From JBGSWL01 sp041752455 (GTDB lineage Bacteria; Pseudomonadota; Alphaproteobacteria; Rhizobiales; Rhizobiaceae): a stretch of 46,264 nt of DNA. Location of the stretch: the NCBI GenBank assembly GCA_041752455.1, contig JBGSWL010000153.1, positions 1-46,264 on the forward strand. The letters are read 5' to 3'. Made by a program: the position numbers and the translations under genes. The notes beneath the pieces were generated by a model. That model saw nothing but the letters and a program-made list of their open reading frames with translations. It was not told the origin of the DNA and searched no databases. Below are positions 18,479 to 26,933 of this stretch, piece after piece (position 1 is the stretch's first letter; each line of letters begins with the position of its first letter).

Positions 18479-19621
18479 TCAAGCAGCAGCGAGATGCCGG
18501 GCGTGCGCCCGCGCATTGGCGCGCATCGCATCCAGATGGATGGTGCGCAGGACCGACATCAGATCGTCGTTGGCGGCATCCCGGACGCGGTTTGGAACCG
18601 TGCCTTCCAACCGCTCCATGATCAGGCGGGTCACTTCCTGCGGCCCGGCATCGAGCCGCCCGACCGCAACCTTGCGCCACAATTCGACAGCGACGAGGAA
18701 TACCGGATGGGTGGCTTCCGCAAACCCTGCGGCGGTCAGCAAGGCCTGCAATTGCGTGCGCCGTTCGTTGACGAGGATTGCCGTGACCCGTTCAGGCGCA
18801 ACACCGCCCTGCTCGGCCAGAACACCGGCCAGGAAGTCGATTTGCCCGAAGCAGGCTGCACGCACCATCAGAAGCGTCGTCAGATCGCCCGTTTCGCGCA
18901 TCGCGCTGGCGACGGCACCGGTTTCTTCAGGACCTGCCTCATGCATCAGGCCGTGCAAGCTCCGCTGTCGGGCATCGTGCAGAAGATGGCCTGCATGGTC
19001 CGCGCCGAGCAAGCCGCCGACCAGCGGGCTCGCCGCCAGGGCATCACCCGCCGCGCGCAACAACTTGTAGCGCAGCGTTGCCGGCAGATCCTTGCGGTCG
19101 AGAAGTGCGCCGCGGACCTCGCCATGGCTGCCGTGGCGCGATGCCAGCAAGGTCAGGCACTGGATGCAAAGCCGCGCATTGGCGTTTTGCAGGAGAACGA
19201 CGCAAGCACCCGCTGCACCGAAGCGCGACAGCGCCAGCGCAAGATGGTTGGAAACTTCAGGACGGCGGGCAACAAGGCTCTGCAGGGCATCGCCCGCGCT
19301 GCGCACCCGCTCGATCAGATCGCGATCGGAAACGACCGGCGAACGCGCAATCACCAATGCTGCAATCTCAGGCTGGTCATGGACGAGGCCGGTGACGACC
19401 TGCAGCGGCGCATGCGGGCTGGACGCCAGCGCCTCGGCAAGCGCAAACCGCACCTTGGGTGAAGGGTCATCCAGCAAAAGCGTCAGCGCCGCTTCAGCGC
19501 CTGCCCGCTCCTCGAAGTCCAGCTCGGACAGCAGGTAGGCGCGCGCCAGCGCCGAAGCGGCAGCAGCGCGGCTGGCAACGTTTGCATGGTCTTTCCAGGT
19601 CAGGAAGTATTTGACGAGCAA
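18479..19621 (-). CDS. DUF2336 family HEAT-like protein
   Basis: A 380-residue soluble alpha-helical protein of the DUF2336 family, found mainly in alphaproteobacteria. The first 130 residues look like HEAT-type repeats: ARAYLLSELDFEERAGAEAALTLLL, DDPSPKVRFALAEALASSP and HDQPEIAALVIARSPVVSDRDLIE. The middle and end are helix-rich without known catalytic motifs. The start is a TTG at 19621, which gives the family-typical MLVKYFLTW opening; a GGTG lies about seven bases upstream. Its molecular role is unknown. It is the only gene between the parE-linked repeat and the flavin-reductase pair, whose genes run on the same strand 48 bases upstream. Confidence 0.85.
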   Translation of the reverse strand: MLVKYFLTWKDHANVASRAAAASALARAYLLSELDFEERAGAEAALTLLLDDPSPKVRFALAEALASSPHAPLQVVTGLVHDQPEIAALVIARSPVVSDRDLIERVRSAGDALQSLVARRPEVSNHLALALSRFGAAGACVVLLQNANARLCIQCLTLLASRHGSHGEVRGALLDRKDLPATLRYKLLRAAGDALAASPLVGGLLGADHAGHLLHDARQRSLHGLMHEAGPEETGAVASAMRETGDLTTLLMVRAACFGQIDFLAGVLAEQGGVAPERVTAILVNERRTQLQALLTAAGFAEATHPVFLVAVELWRKVAVGRLDAGPQEVTRLIMERLEGTVPNRVRDAANDDLMSVLRTIHLDAMRANARAHARHLAAA

Positions 19622-19669
19622 GGCTTTTCACCGCTTTGAGGACTGCGGCAAGCCTACCAGCCAAAAGGT

Positions 19670-20311
19670 TTACGATTGGTTCACCATGTTTGTTTGCAAA
19701 CCGGAAACCACCTGTGGCCGGTTGAGGGCAAACACGTCGCCAAGCACGCCGTAATCAAAATAACCCATGCGCATCAGAGGGTTGGCAGCACGCGTATCGA
19801 ACAGTCCGTCGCTCAGGAACTGCTCGTCGATGTGAACACCGACGACTTCTCCGAATACCACATGGCTTCCGCTCGGTTTGCCGTCGCGGGTGAGTGGCTC
19901 GGTGATTCCGGTCACCACGCATTCAAGCGTCGCCGGCGCCTCGGCAACCCGTGGCGCTGCGATCTCGCGGCATGGCGCGGCGGTCAGCCCCGCGAGCGCA
20001 AATTCCGATACGCCGCGCGCCACCGGTGCTGACGTGGCATTCATCGGATCGGCCAGTGCGCGCGACACGAAGTTGCAGGCAAATTCACCGCTCTCGCGCG
20101 CAAAGGCCACGCTGTCCTTTTCGCCGCCGGACGAAAACATCACGATCGGCGGGCGGCCGCAAACCGCATTGAAAAACGAATAGGGTGCGAGATTGACGCG
20201 GCCATCGCGCGCGCGCGTCGAAATCCAGCCGATCGGACGCGGTGCGACGATTGCCTTGAACGGATCATGGGCAAGGCCATGACCGTCCTCCGGCCGATAG
20301 AAATAGGTCAC
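19670..20311 (-). CDS. Flavin reductase-like (DIM6/NTAB) FMN-binding protein
   Basis: A 213-residue split-barrel flavoprotein. It opens with the family pattern YRPEDGHGLAHDPFKAIVAPRPIGWIST, followed by NLAPYSFFNAVCGRPPIVMFSS, which holds FMN-binding residues, and VSRALADPMNATS. Members reduce flavin with NAD(P)H or bind FMN for uncharacterised reactions; the substrate here cannot be told. Its ATG overlaps the stop of the nitroreductase gene by four bases, so the two are translationally coupled. That supports a joint flavin-dependent reduction, for example of nitro or quinone compounds, but this is inference. Confidence 0.88.
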   Translation of the reverse strand: MTYFYRPEDGHGLAHDPFKAIVAPRPIGWISTRARDGRVNLAPYSFFNAVCGRPPIVMFSSGGEKDSVAFARESGEFACNFVSRALADPMNATSAPVARGVSEFALAGLTAAPCREIAAPRVAEAPATLECVVTGITEPLTRDGKPSGSHVVFGEVVGVHIDEQFLSDGLFDTRAANPLMRMGYFDYGVLGDVFALNRPQVVSGLQTNMVNQS

Positions 20312-20922
20312 GCCTTTACCCCTTCGCCGCCATCATGAAACGTGGTCAGCGCATCGATATCCGGCCGCGGGCGTTCCGCAACGGTTGTCTGGGTGTGGCC
20401 GATGTGAATGATCCCGGCGATGCGTTCTTCCGGGCGAAGGCCGAGAATGGCGCGCCCCGCTTCATGGTCGCAAAACCAGCCGGTGACCCAGTTGGCGGCA
20501 AAGCCGTGCGCCAGCGACGCCTGCAGCAGTTGCAGGGCAACACTGCCGGAGCAGAGGAACTGCTCCCATTCGGGAATGCGCTCATGGGGTTTGTGAACGA
20601 ACACCACGGCCACTGCGACCGGCGCCCGCAGCAGGCGCTCGCGCTCCTTGTCGAGTTCGGCTTCGCTCATCGGACCATTGATGGTTTGCGCCAAAGCAGC
20701 AAGGCGCTCGCCGATCGCTGTGCCCGCCTCTTTGCGATAAACAATGAACCGGAAGGGTTCGAGCCGTCCGTGATCAGGCACCCGGGATCCCAGCCGAAGC
20801 AGATCCTTCAGTTGGGTTTCGTCCGGTCCGGGCCCGGAGACCTGCGTCAGCGGCGTTGACCGGCGCGAAGCAAGGAATGTGATAACGGCACTGTCGTGGC
20901 CGGGAAGAAAAGCGTCAGTCAT
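20308..20922 (-). CDS. Nitroreductase family protein
   Basis: A 204-residue FMN-dependent nitroreductase-fold protein. The N-terminal FLASRRST is the usual flavin-phosphate-contacting RRS motif, GSRVPDHGRLEPFRFIVY matches the RutE/YdjA-like subgroup (PDH-L-PW/F-F), and the later GFAANWVTGW and GIIHIGH fit the same fold. I chose the ATG at 20922, which has CAGGA eight bases upstream, over an ATG at 21006 with no signal. It is the first gene of a two-gene operon with the flavin reductase (ATGA overlap) and is divergent from a secreted-protein gene 90 bases away. Confidence 0.88.
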   Translation of the reverse strand: MTDAFLPGHDSAVITFLASRRSTPLTQVSGPGPDETQLKDLLRLGSRVPDHGRLEPFRFIVYRKEAGTAIGERLAALAQTINGPMSEAELDKERERLLRAPVAVAVVFVHKPHERIPEWEQFLCSGSVALQLLQASLAHGFAANWVTGWFCDHEAGRAILGLRPEERIAGIIHIGHTQTTVAERPRPDIDALTTFHDGGEGVKA

Positions 20923-21012
20923 CGGAAAAATCCTGAAATCCGTAGGCTTGCCATGCGCCTGATATGTGTCAGCGGCCTTGAAATTGCCACCGGTTTCGTC
21001 TTTCAACGTTCC

Positions 21013-21978
21013 ATGCTCTCGTCATCGAAATCGGCAATATCCGTTATCCGCCACAACAACCGCTTCGGGCGGCGATCGCTGCTGACATGCTTCGCGTTGA
21101 TCGCCCTGATCATGCCTGCCACGGCGCAGGACTTGAACGGCCTTGAAAACCTGCAACTGCCCGGCATCACCAACTACGCGCCAGCCGAGCGCGTCGCGCC
21201 TTTGATCGGTGTCGTGTCCGGCGAGTTGCTGCTGGAAGCCCGGCTGACACCTGACAGCGCAGCTGTCCCCGACGGACTGGTCTGGCGGGTTTTCGGCACC
21301 GAGACCCAACCGGATGGCAAGCTGCCCCTGATTGCCACCGCCAATGGCGGCCCGGCACGCTTTGAGCTGGAGCCGGGTTCCTACCTTGTCCATGCCGCCT
21401 TCGGGCGTGCCGGGGCCAGCGCCCGGATCAGTCTCAGCACGGAAAGCAGGCGCGAAGTTCTGGTCATGAATGCCGGCGGTCTCAAGCTCGAATGCATGTT
21501 GCCCGATGGCAGCCCCGTGCGCCGTTCGCTGCTGTCGTTCGACATCTACGAGGACAGCGACGGCGAAGAGCGCGCCCTGATCTTGCCGGATGTGCCGCCG
21601 GGCGCCGTCGTGCGCCTTCACGCGGGAACCTATCACGTCGTCTCCAAATACGGTGACGTCAATGCCCGCATCCGCGCGGATCTGCGCGTGGAAGCCGGCA
21701 AGATCACGGAAGCTGCCATCGAGCACCGCGCAGCCCGCGTCACGCTCAATCTGGTACGCACGGCATCAGGCTTTCCGCTGGCTGATACGGCCTGGACGGT
21801 CATCGGTGCATCGGGTGAAGTGCTGGTCGAACATGTCGGCGCCATCCCGACGATGATCCTCGCCAGCGGCGAATACACCGCTGTCGCCAAACACCGTGGT
21901 CAGATCTTTCAGCAGGAATTTGCCGTGGATGCCGGCCGCGACGTCACGATCCGCGTCATGGCGGAAAACGCCGGATAA
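21013..21978 (+). CDS. Secreted protein built of three beta-rich repeats, function unknown
   Basis: A protein of about 321 residues with a signal peptide (RRSLLTCFALIALIMPATAQ, cleavage probably after ATA). The mature part has three related modules of about 90 residues. Each runs through a 'G-x-Y' turn and an alternating strand: LEPGSYLVHAAFGR, LHAGTYHVVSKYGD and LASGEYTAVAKHRG, each followed by a strand and a charged turn (STESRREV, VEAGKITE, VDAGRDVT). This suggests tandem Ig- or carboxypeptidase-regulatory-like sandwiches. The start is weakly supported; ATGs at 20896 and 20953 are also in frame. It probably acts in the periplasm or envelope. It runs toward the acyltransferase gene, with 7 bases between the stops. 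Confidence 0.75.
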   Translation: MLSSSKSAISVIRHNNRFGRRSLLTCFALIALIMPATAQDLNGLENLQLPGITNYAPAERVAPLIGVVSGELLLEARLTPDSAAVPDGLVWRVFGTETQPDGKLPLIATANGGPARFELEPGSYLVHAAFGRAGASARISLSTESRREVLVMNAGGLKLECMLPDGSPVRRSLLSFDIYEDSDGEERALILPDVPPGAVVRLHAGTYHVVSKYGDVNARIRADLRVEAGKITEAAIEHRAARVTLNLVRTASGFPLADTAWTVIGASGEVLVEHVGAIPTMILASGEYTAVAKHRGQIFQQEFAVDAGRDVTIRVMAENAG

Positions 21979-21985
21979 TAGGGCT

Positions 21986-22858
21986 TCAGGCGCAGGGAAG
22001 GACGTCCATTTCCCTGGTCGCCGCCTTGGCCTTGCCCTTCGGGTCCAGCCGGAAAACCGAGTCGTGCAGATGCTGCAGCAGTTCCTTGCGGTCGGTGATC
22101 GACGCCAAGGTACTCCACGGGATCACATCGCCGATGCTGGCCTTGATCTGCTTGCCGTACAGCCGCTGGAACTCGCGGATCAGCAGGGATGTCCGCAGCG
22201 TCAGCGAAAATTGGCTGACGAGGTGGAACACGCGACCGTTCTGGCCCTCGAAATAAACCGGAATGACCGACGCCTGTGCCGATTGAACCAGCCGCGCGAC
22301 GAACATCTTCCACGGCAGGTCCTGGGCAGCGCCCAAACCCTTGGGCGCTGTGGCAACGCCGCCGGACGGGAAGATGATGATCGTGACGCCATCCTTCAGG
22401 AGCTTCACCGCTTCCTGACGGGTCTTCAAGTTCATCGCCAAGGCTTCCTTTGTTTCCTCAAAGGAGATCGGCAGGGAATAAGGCCGGATTTCCGGCACTT
22501 TCAACAGGTCGTTGTTGATGATGACCCGGAACGGTCGGCCGAGCTTTTCGGCAAGCGACATGAACGCGATGCCGTCGCCGATGCCGTAAGGATGATTGGC
22601 AATCATCACCAGCGGGGTTTCAGGAAGCTCTTTCGGCGGCCACCGGTCGCCGGCGTCAAAGCGGACTTCAATGAGATTGAGCATCTCGGTGAAAACGTCA
22701 TCGCGCTTGCCGAAAATCTCGTCGCGCCAGAATTCATAGCTGTCGGCCAGCTTTTCGCGGCCCGACATGTTCTCGACAACGCGGATCAGCCATCGTCTGA
22801 TCGGCGGATCAGTCGGGCGGGCATACGACAACTCTGAAAAGCGGACCTGACGTGTCAT
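21986..22858 (-). CDS. PlsC-like acyltransferase
   Basis: A 290-residue protein of the lysophospholipid/glycerolphosphate acyltransferase superfamily. The acyltransferase box NHPYGIGDG holds the HxxxxD-type pair, and FPSGG is the later acceptor-binding block (FPEG in classical PlsC). It probably acylates a lipid at the inner membrane face; the acceptor cannot be named. I chose the ATG at 22858 (MTRQVRFSEL), preceded by AAGG; an upstream ATG at 22897 lies within a palindrome and lacks a ribosome binding site. Its promoter region contains a 7-3-7 inverted repeat. Confidence 0.85.
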   Translation of the reverse strand: MTRQVRFSELSYARPTDPPIRRWLIRVVENMSGREKLADSYEFWRDEIFGKRDDVFTEMLNLIEVRFDAGDRWPPKELPETPLVMIANHPYGIGDGIAFMSLAEKLGRPFRVIINNDLLKVPEIRPYSLPISFEETKEALAMNLKTRQEAVKLLKDGVTIIIFPSGGVATAPKGLGAAQDLPWKMFVARLVQSAQASVIPVYFEGQNGRVFHLVSQFSLTLRTSLLIREFQRLYGKQIKASIGDVIPWSTLASITDRKELLQHLHDSVFRLDPKGKAKAATREMDVLPCA

Positions 22859-22893
22859 GGACGACCTTAGCCTCGGGCGATCACACCTGATTG

Positions 22894-22910
22894 ACAACTG
22901 TATCAGTTGT
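22894..22910. promoter_or_regulatory. Candidate operator palindrome upstream of the acyltransferase
   Basis: ACAACTG (22894-22900) and CAGTTGT (22904-22910) form a perfect 7-bp inverted repeat around TAT. It lies 36 bases upstream of the acyltransferase ATG. Size and spacing fit a dimeric repressor site of the TetR kind, but no regulator gene is adjacent and no consensus promoter could be assigned. Confidence 0.45.
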
Positions 22911-22987
22911 GTGACGTCCCGTCTCTAAGCACCAGGCAAAGACACGCGTCAATCTTTCCTCGTCACGCATCTTGAACGCACCCCCCC

Positions 22988-24973
22988 TCAACCACGGGCA
23001 CGGCGCACATCCGGAGGCGTCGCTTCATCCACCAGAAGGGCGATGATCTCGTCAAAGCCGTGGATTTTCTGATCGGGCGAACCGAGGCGCCGCGCTGAAA
23101 TCGTGCGCTCTTCCGCTTCGCGTTTGCCGCACACCAGAATGACCGGCACTTTTTGCAGCGAGTGCTCGCGCACCTTGTAGTTGATCTTCTCGTTGCGGAC
23201 GTCGGTTTCGACCTTCAGGCCGGCCTTGCGCAGCGCTGCAGACAATTCCTGTGCATAGTCGTCGGCCTCCGAGGTGATGGTCGCAACGACCACCTGCAGC
23301 GGCGCGAACCACAGCGGCATGTGCCCGGCATGGCTCTCGATCAGGATGCCGAGGAACCGTTCCAGCGAGCCGCAGATCGCCCGGTGCAGCATCACCGGCT
23401 GGCGCTTGTCCGACTTGTCGTCGATGTAGAAGGCGCCGAACCGCTCCGGCAGGTTGAAATCGACCTGCGTCGTGCCGCACTGCCAATCGCGCCCGATCGC
23501 ATCGCGCAGCGTGTATTCGAATTTCGGACCGTAGAACGTGCCCTCGCCCTCGTTGATGCCGACCTTGATGCGCCCACCCGATTCGCGCTCCATCTTGGAA
23601 AGAACCCGCTTGAGGATCTCCTCGGCATGGTCCCACATTGCATCGGTGCCGACACGCTTTTCGGGACGGGTGGCAAGTTTCACCACGACGTCTTCAAAGC
23701 CGAAATCCTGGTAAACGCTCATCATCAGATCGTTGATCTTGAGGATTTCCGCTTCAAGCTGCTCTTCCGTGCAGAAGATGTGCGCATCATCCTGCGTGAA
23801 CGCGCGAACCCGCATCAGCCCGTGCAGGGCGCCCGACGCCTCATAGCGATGCACATTGCCGAATTCGGCCATGCGGATCGGCAGGTCGCGATAGCTCTTC
23901 AGCCCATGCTTGAAGATCTGCACATGGCCGGGGCAGTTCATCGGCTTCAGCGCAAAGATGCGCTGGTCGGCGTTTTCATCCTTTTCGTGGGTGAACGCAT
24001 AGGCCGATTTCACCGCGAACATGTTCTCCTGGTACCAGCCCCAATGGCCGGAGGTCTCCCACAAGCTCTTGTCGAGGATCTGCGGCGCATTGACCTCTTC
24101 ATAGTCATCTTCGAGACGGCGGCGCATGTAGGCGACAAGGTTCTGGAACATCCGCCAGCCCTTGGAATGCCAGAAAACAACGCCCGGCCCTTCTTCCTGG
24201 AAATGGAACAGGTCCATCTCGCGGCCGAGTTTGCGATGGTCGCGCTTTTCGGCTTCCTCAATCATCGTGAGGTAAGCGTCGAGTTCATCCTGCGTACGCC
24301 AGGCGGTTGCGTAGATGCGCGTCAGCATCGCGTTGTTGCTGTCGCCGCGCCAATAGGCGCCCGCCACCTTGGTCAGCTTGAAGGCCGTGCCGATCTGGCC
24401 GGTCGAGGCCATGTGCGGTCCGCGGCAGAGGTCGAACCAGTCGCCCTGCGCATAGATCTTCAGATCCTCGCCTTCCGGAATCGCATCGACCAGTTCCACC
24501 TTGTAGTGCTCGCCCTTGTCGGCAAACACCTGCTTGGCCTTGTCGCGCGACCAGACCTGCTTGGTGAAAGGCGCGTTGCGCGCAATGATCTCGCGCATCT
24601 TCTTTTCGATCACCGGCAGATCGTCCGGCGTGAAAGGCTCGTTGCGGGCAAAGTCGTAGAAGAACCCGTTTTCGATCACCGGTCCGATGGTCACCTGCGT
24701 CCCCGGCCAGATTTCCTGCACGGCCTCGGCCATCACATGCGCCGCGTCGTGGCGGATCAGTTCCAGCGCCCGGTCATCCTCGCGCGTGACGATCTCGATG
24801 CGGCCGGTCGAAACCGGGTCGGAGAGATCGCAGAGTGCGCCATCGAGCGCAATCGCGACTGCCTTCTTGGCCAGCGACTTGGAGATTGATTCCGCGACAT
24901 CGCGGCCGGTCGTGCCCGCCTCGAACTGGCGGACGGAACCATCTGGAAATGTGAGGGAAACGGGTTCGTGCAT
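22988..24973 (-). CDS. thrS: Threonine-tRNA ligase
   Basis: A 661-residue class II aminoacyl-tRNA synthetase with the full bacterial layout. The TGS domain covers residues 1-65 (VSLTFPDGSVRQF). The editing domain has HDAAHVMAEAV and CRGPHMAST. The catalytic core has the zinc-ligand region MNCPGHVQIFKHG, motif 2 RYEASGALHGLMRVRAFTQDDAHIF and motif 3 MLHRAICGSLERFLG. The anticodon-binding domain ends the protein. AGGAG lies seven bases before the ATG. The gene is alone between an SH3-domain gene and the acyltransferase, both on the same strand. Runs of seven and eight C lie just outside its ends; I attach no function to them. Confidence 0.98.
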   Translation of the reverse strand: MHEPVSLTFPDGSVRQFEAGTTGRDVAESISKSLAKKAVAIALDGALCDLSDPVSTGRIEIVTREDDRALELIRHDAAHVMAEAVQEIWPGTQVTIGPVIENGFFYDFARNEPFTPDDLPVIEKKMREIIARNAPFTKQVWSRDKAKQVFADKGEHYKVELVDAIPEGEDLKIYAQGDWFDLCRGPHMASTGQIGTAFKLTKVAGAYWRGDSNNAMLTRIYATAWRTQDELDAYLTMIEEAEKRDHRKLGREMDLFHFQEEGPGVVFWHSKGWRMFQNLVAYMRRRLEDDYEEVNAPQILDKSLWETSGHWGWYQENMFAVKSAYAFTHEKDENADQRIFALKPMNCPGHVQIFKHGLKSYRDLPIRMAEFGNVHRYEASGALHGLMRVRAFTQDDAHIFCTEEQLEAEILKINDLMMSVYQDFGFEDVVVKLATRPEKRVGTDAMWDHAEEILKRVLSKMERESGGRIKVGINEGEGTFYGPKFEYTLRDAIGRDWQCGTTQVDFNLPERFGAFYIDDKSDKRQPVMLHRAICGSLERFLGILIESHAGHMPLWFAPLQVVVATITSEADDYAQELSAALRKAGLKVETDVRNEKINYKVREHSLQKVPVILVCGKREAEERTISARRLGSPDQKIHGFDEIIALLVDEATPPDVRRARG

Positions 24974-25089
24974 CGGCTTTCTCCTGTCCAGTCCCGCCTA
25001 CAAGCGCGGGTGGTTGCGTGCGCGCCAGATAGCCGGAAACCGACAAGATGGGAAGGCCCGGCTGTGCCGGTCGCCCCCCCCTTTTCCCG

Positions 25090-25839
25090 CTACTGGTACA
25101 CTTCGCCATCGGCCTCGAACGAGAAGATGCGCATCTGCGGCGCGACAGCCGGGTCGACGTTCAGGTAGAAGATGACCGTGCGCAACTGTCCGAAATTGGT
25201 GAAGGTGGCGCGCACCGGATAGCTGCCCCGCAGCGGCGGTTGGTCCGGGTCAAGCTCAACGGTGATGTCATCGCCAAGGTCAGCGTCCTGCCCGCCGATG
25301 ATCGGGTCTGCGCCGAGAGTGCCGGGGTCGATCGACGCGATCAGTCCGGATGCAAAGTATTTGGCAGCCTCTGGCATCTGCAGCGGGCTTGGCGCCGGGC
25401 TTTGCCATGATGCTTTCAGCGCCGTCATCAGTTCGCTCACAAGCGCCAGCGCCGCATCCATCTGCGGATCGTCCGATACCTGTTCGACCGGTGCGCCGTC
25501 TTCCGCCAGATACCGTTGCGATACCCAGCCGGTGAGCCCCGTCTGTTCATGCACGATCTGGCACCAGGCGGAAGGCGCCTTGGCGCGCTGTTCGGGCGTC
25601 ATCTTTTCAAACTCGGCAAAGGACAGCCCGCCCTCGCAGCCGAGGTTCTTGACCGCCCGCGCATTGGCCGGAAGGCCGCCAACCTTTTCGAACTTCGGTC
25701 CCGGCCCGGTGCGGACATTCAGGACATCGTTTGCCGAGACGCCATCGACGCGCCAGAAATCCGGGCCGTCCGCCTCGGCAAAGGCAGGCGCTGCAAAAAC
25801 CGACATCGACAACGTGGCAAAAAGCACTGGCAGGCGCAT
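25090..25839 (-). CDS. Periplasmic SH3-domain protein
   Basis: A 249-residue exported protein. Residues 1-21 form a signal peptide ending AFA. The bacterial SH3 domain follows at about residues 30-105: VLNVRTGPGPKFEKVGGLPANA, then GLSFAEFEK and a tryptophan-rich end WCQIVHEQTGLTGWVSQRYLAED. The rest (residues 110-249) is a beta-rich domain with no family I recognise. SH3_3 domains often bind cell-wall peptides, so an envelope role is likely but unproven. The ATG follows GGGGGA at a five-base spacing. It precedes thrS on the same strand by 116 bases. Confidence 0.82.
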   Translation of the reverse strand: MRLPVLFATLSMSVFAAPAFAEADGPDFWRVDGVSANDVLNVRTGPGPKFEKVGGLPANARAVKNLGCEGGLSFAEFEKMTPEQRAKAPSAWCQIVHEQTGLTGWVSQRYLAEDGAPVEQVSDDPQMDAALALVSELMTALKASWQSPAPSPLQMPEAAKYFASGLIASIDPGTLGADPIIGGQDADLGDDITVELDPDQPPLRGSYPVRATFTNFGQLRTVIFYLNVDPAVAPQMRIFSFEADGEVYQ

Positions 25840-25941
25840 GAATTCCCCCTTGCGAAAAGCCCGGTCATCATAGCCGGATGCGGCGCGGCGTCATGTGCCG
25901 ATTTGCACATGACGGAGGTGATCTGATGACCGTAAGGGAGA

Positions 25942-26026
25942 TGGTGCGGTCGAGAAGACTCGAACTTCCACGGGTTGCCCCACAGCGACCTCAACGCTGC
26001 GCGTCTACCAATTCCGCCACGACCGC
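25942..26026 (-). tRNA. tRNA-Leu (anticodon GAG)
   Basis: An 85-base class II tRNA with encoded CCA. The acceptor stem is GCGGTCG paired with CGACCGC, with discriminator A. The anticodon stem CAGCG/CGCTG encloses TTGAGGT, giving anticodon GAG, which reads CUC and CUU. A long variable arm (TGGGGCAACCCG) and the TTCGAGT T-loop are present. The D-region (GGCGGAATTGGTAGACGCG) is identical in type to the second tRNA-Leu at 42652. Confidence 0.95.
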
Positions 26027-26179
26027 ACATGTCTGGTAGGCCGGCTGACCGGCTCGCGGTGGTTAGCAAATGCGATTCCAAACCACAAGGGCCGCGCCAG
26101 CCTTTTTGCGAAGGTGGCAAAGACCATGTGGCGCTTGGTGGCGCTTGCGAAAATCCCGTTTGCGCGCCATCTGGCAGAC

Positions 26180-26929
26180 ATGGATGAAACCGCGATGACA
26201 GCACCGCAGGGCAAGACACGATCGGCAATCGCAGCGCGCAGCTCGTTCTGGCCGACCGACGGACGCGATTGCCCCGTTGTATGGCAGGTCGCGCCGGGCC
26301 TGACCGACTATGCGACCGCCGTCGCCTTCATGGAGGCCCGCGCCGAGGCGATCCGCGCAGGCACCGCTCCGGAGCTGGTCTGGCTTGTCGAGCACCCGCC
26401 CCTTTTTACCGCCGGCACATCGGCCGATCCGGCCGATCTGGTCGCGCCGGACGCCTTCCCGGTGCATGCAACCGGTCGCGGCGGGCAATACACCTATCAC
26501 GGGCCCGGCCAACGGGTTGGCTACGTGATGCTGGATCTGAAGCGCCGCAGGCAGGATGTGCGCGCCTTCGTGGCCGCGCTGGAAGACTGGATCATATCGG
26601 CGCTGGCAAGCTTCAATGTCACCGGCGAACGGCGCGAGGACCGCGTCGGCGTCTGGGTCGTGCGCCCGGACCGCCCGCCTCTGCCGAATGGCGCGCCAGC
26701 CGAAGACAAGATCGCCGCCATCGGCATCCGCCTGCGCAAATGGGTGTCGTTTCACGGCATCTCGATCAATGTGGAGCCGGATCTGGCCCACTATGCCGGG
26801 ATCGTGCCCTGCGGCATCGCCGAGCACGGCGTCACCAGCCTTGTCGATCTCGGCCTGCCGGTGACGATGGATGATTGCGACGTCGCTTTGAAGACTGCCT
26901 TCGCCGAGGTGTTCGGGCCTGTTTCCTGA
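26180..26929 (+). CDS. lipB: Lipoyl(octanoyl) transferase
   Basis: A protein of about 249 residues that moves octanoyl groups from acyl carrier protein to lipoyl domains of 2-oxoacid dehydrogenases and GcvH. The family motif RGGQYTYHGPGQRVGYVMLDL is present. The catalytic dyad is visible as the lysine in KIAAIGIRL and the cysteine in IVPCGI; SFHGISINV is also conserved. The start is uncertain: ATGs at 26114, 26180 and 26195 are in frame and none has a strong ribosome binding site. I use 26180, since the longest form adds an atypical leader. The gene converges on an M50 protease gene with 4 bases between stops. Confidence 0.94.
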   Translation: MDETAMTAPQGKTRSAIAARSSFWPTDGRDCPVVWQVAPGLTDYATAVAFMEARAEAIRAGTAPELVWLVEHPPLFTAGTSADPADLVAPDAFPVHATGRGGQYTYHGPGQRVGYVMLDLKRRRQDVRAFVAALEDWIISALASFNVTGERREDRVGVWVVRPDRPPLPNGAPAEDKIAAIGIRLRKWVSFHGISINVEPDLAHYAGIVPCGIAEHGVTSLVDLGLPVTMDDCDVALKTAFAEVFGPVS

Positions 26930-26933
26930 ACCT

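Noticed and set aside
23153..24889. A 578-codon plus-strand open frame opposite thrS
   Set aside because: thrS is certain; the antisense frame shows no domain and no ribosome binding site.
22981..25082. Runs of seven and eight C flanking thrS as possible phase-variable tracts
   Set aside because: They lie between genes, affect no start or promoter that I can define, and could be sequencing-sensitive sites.
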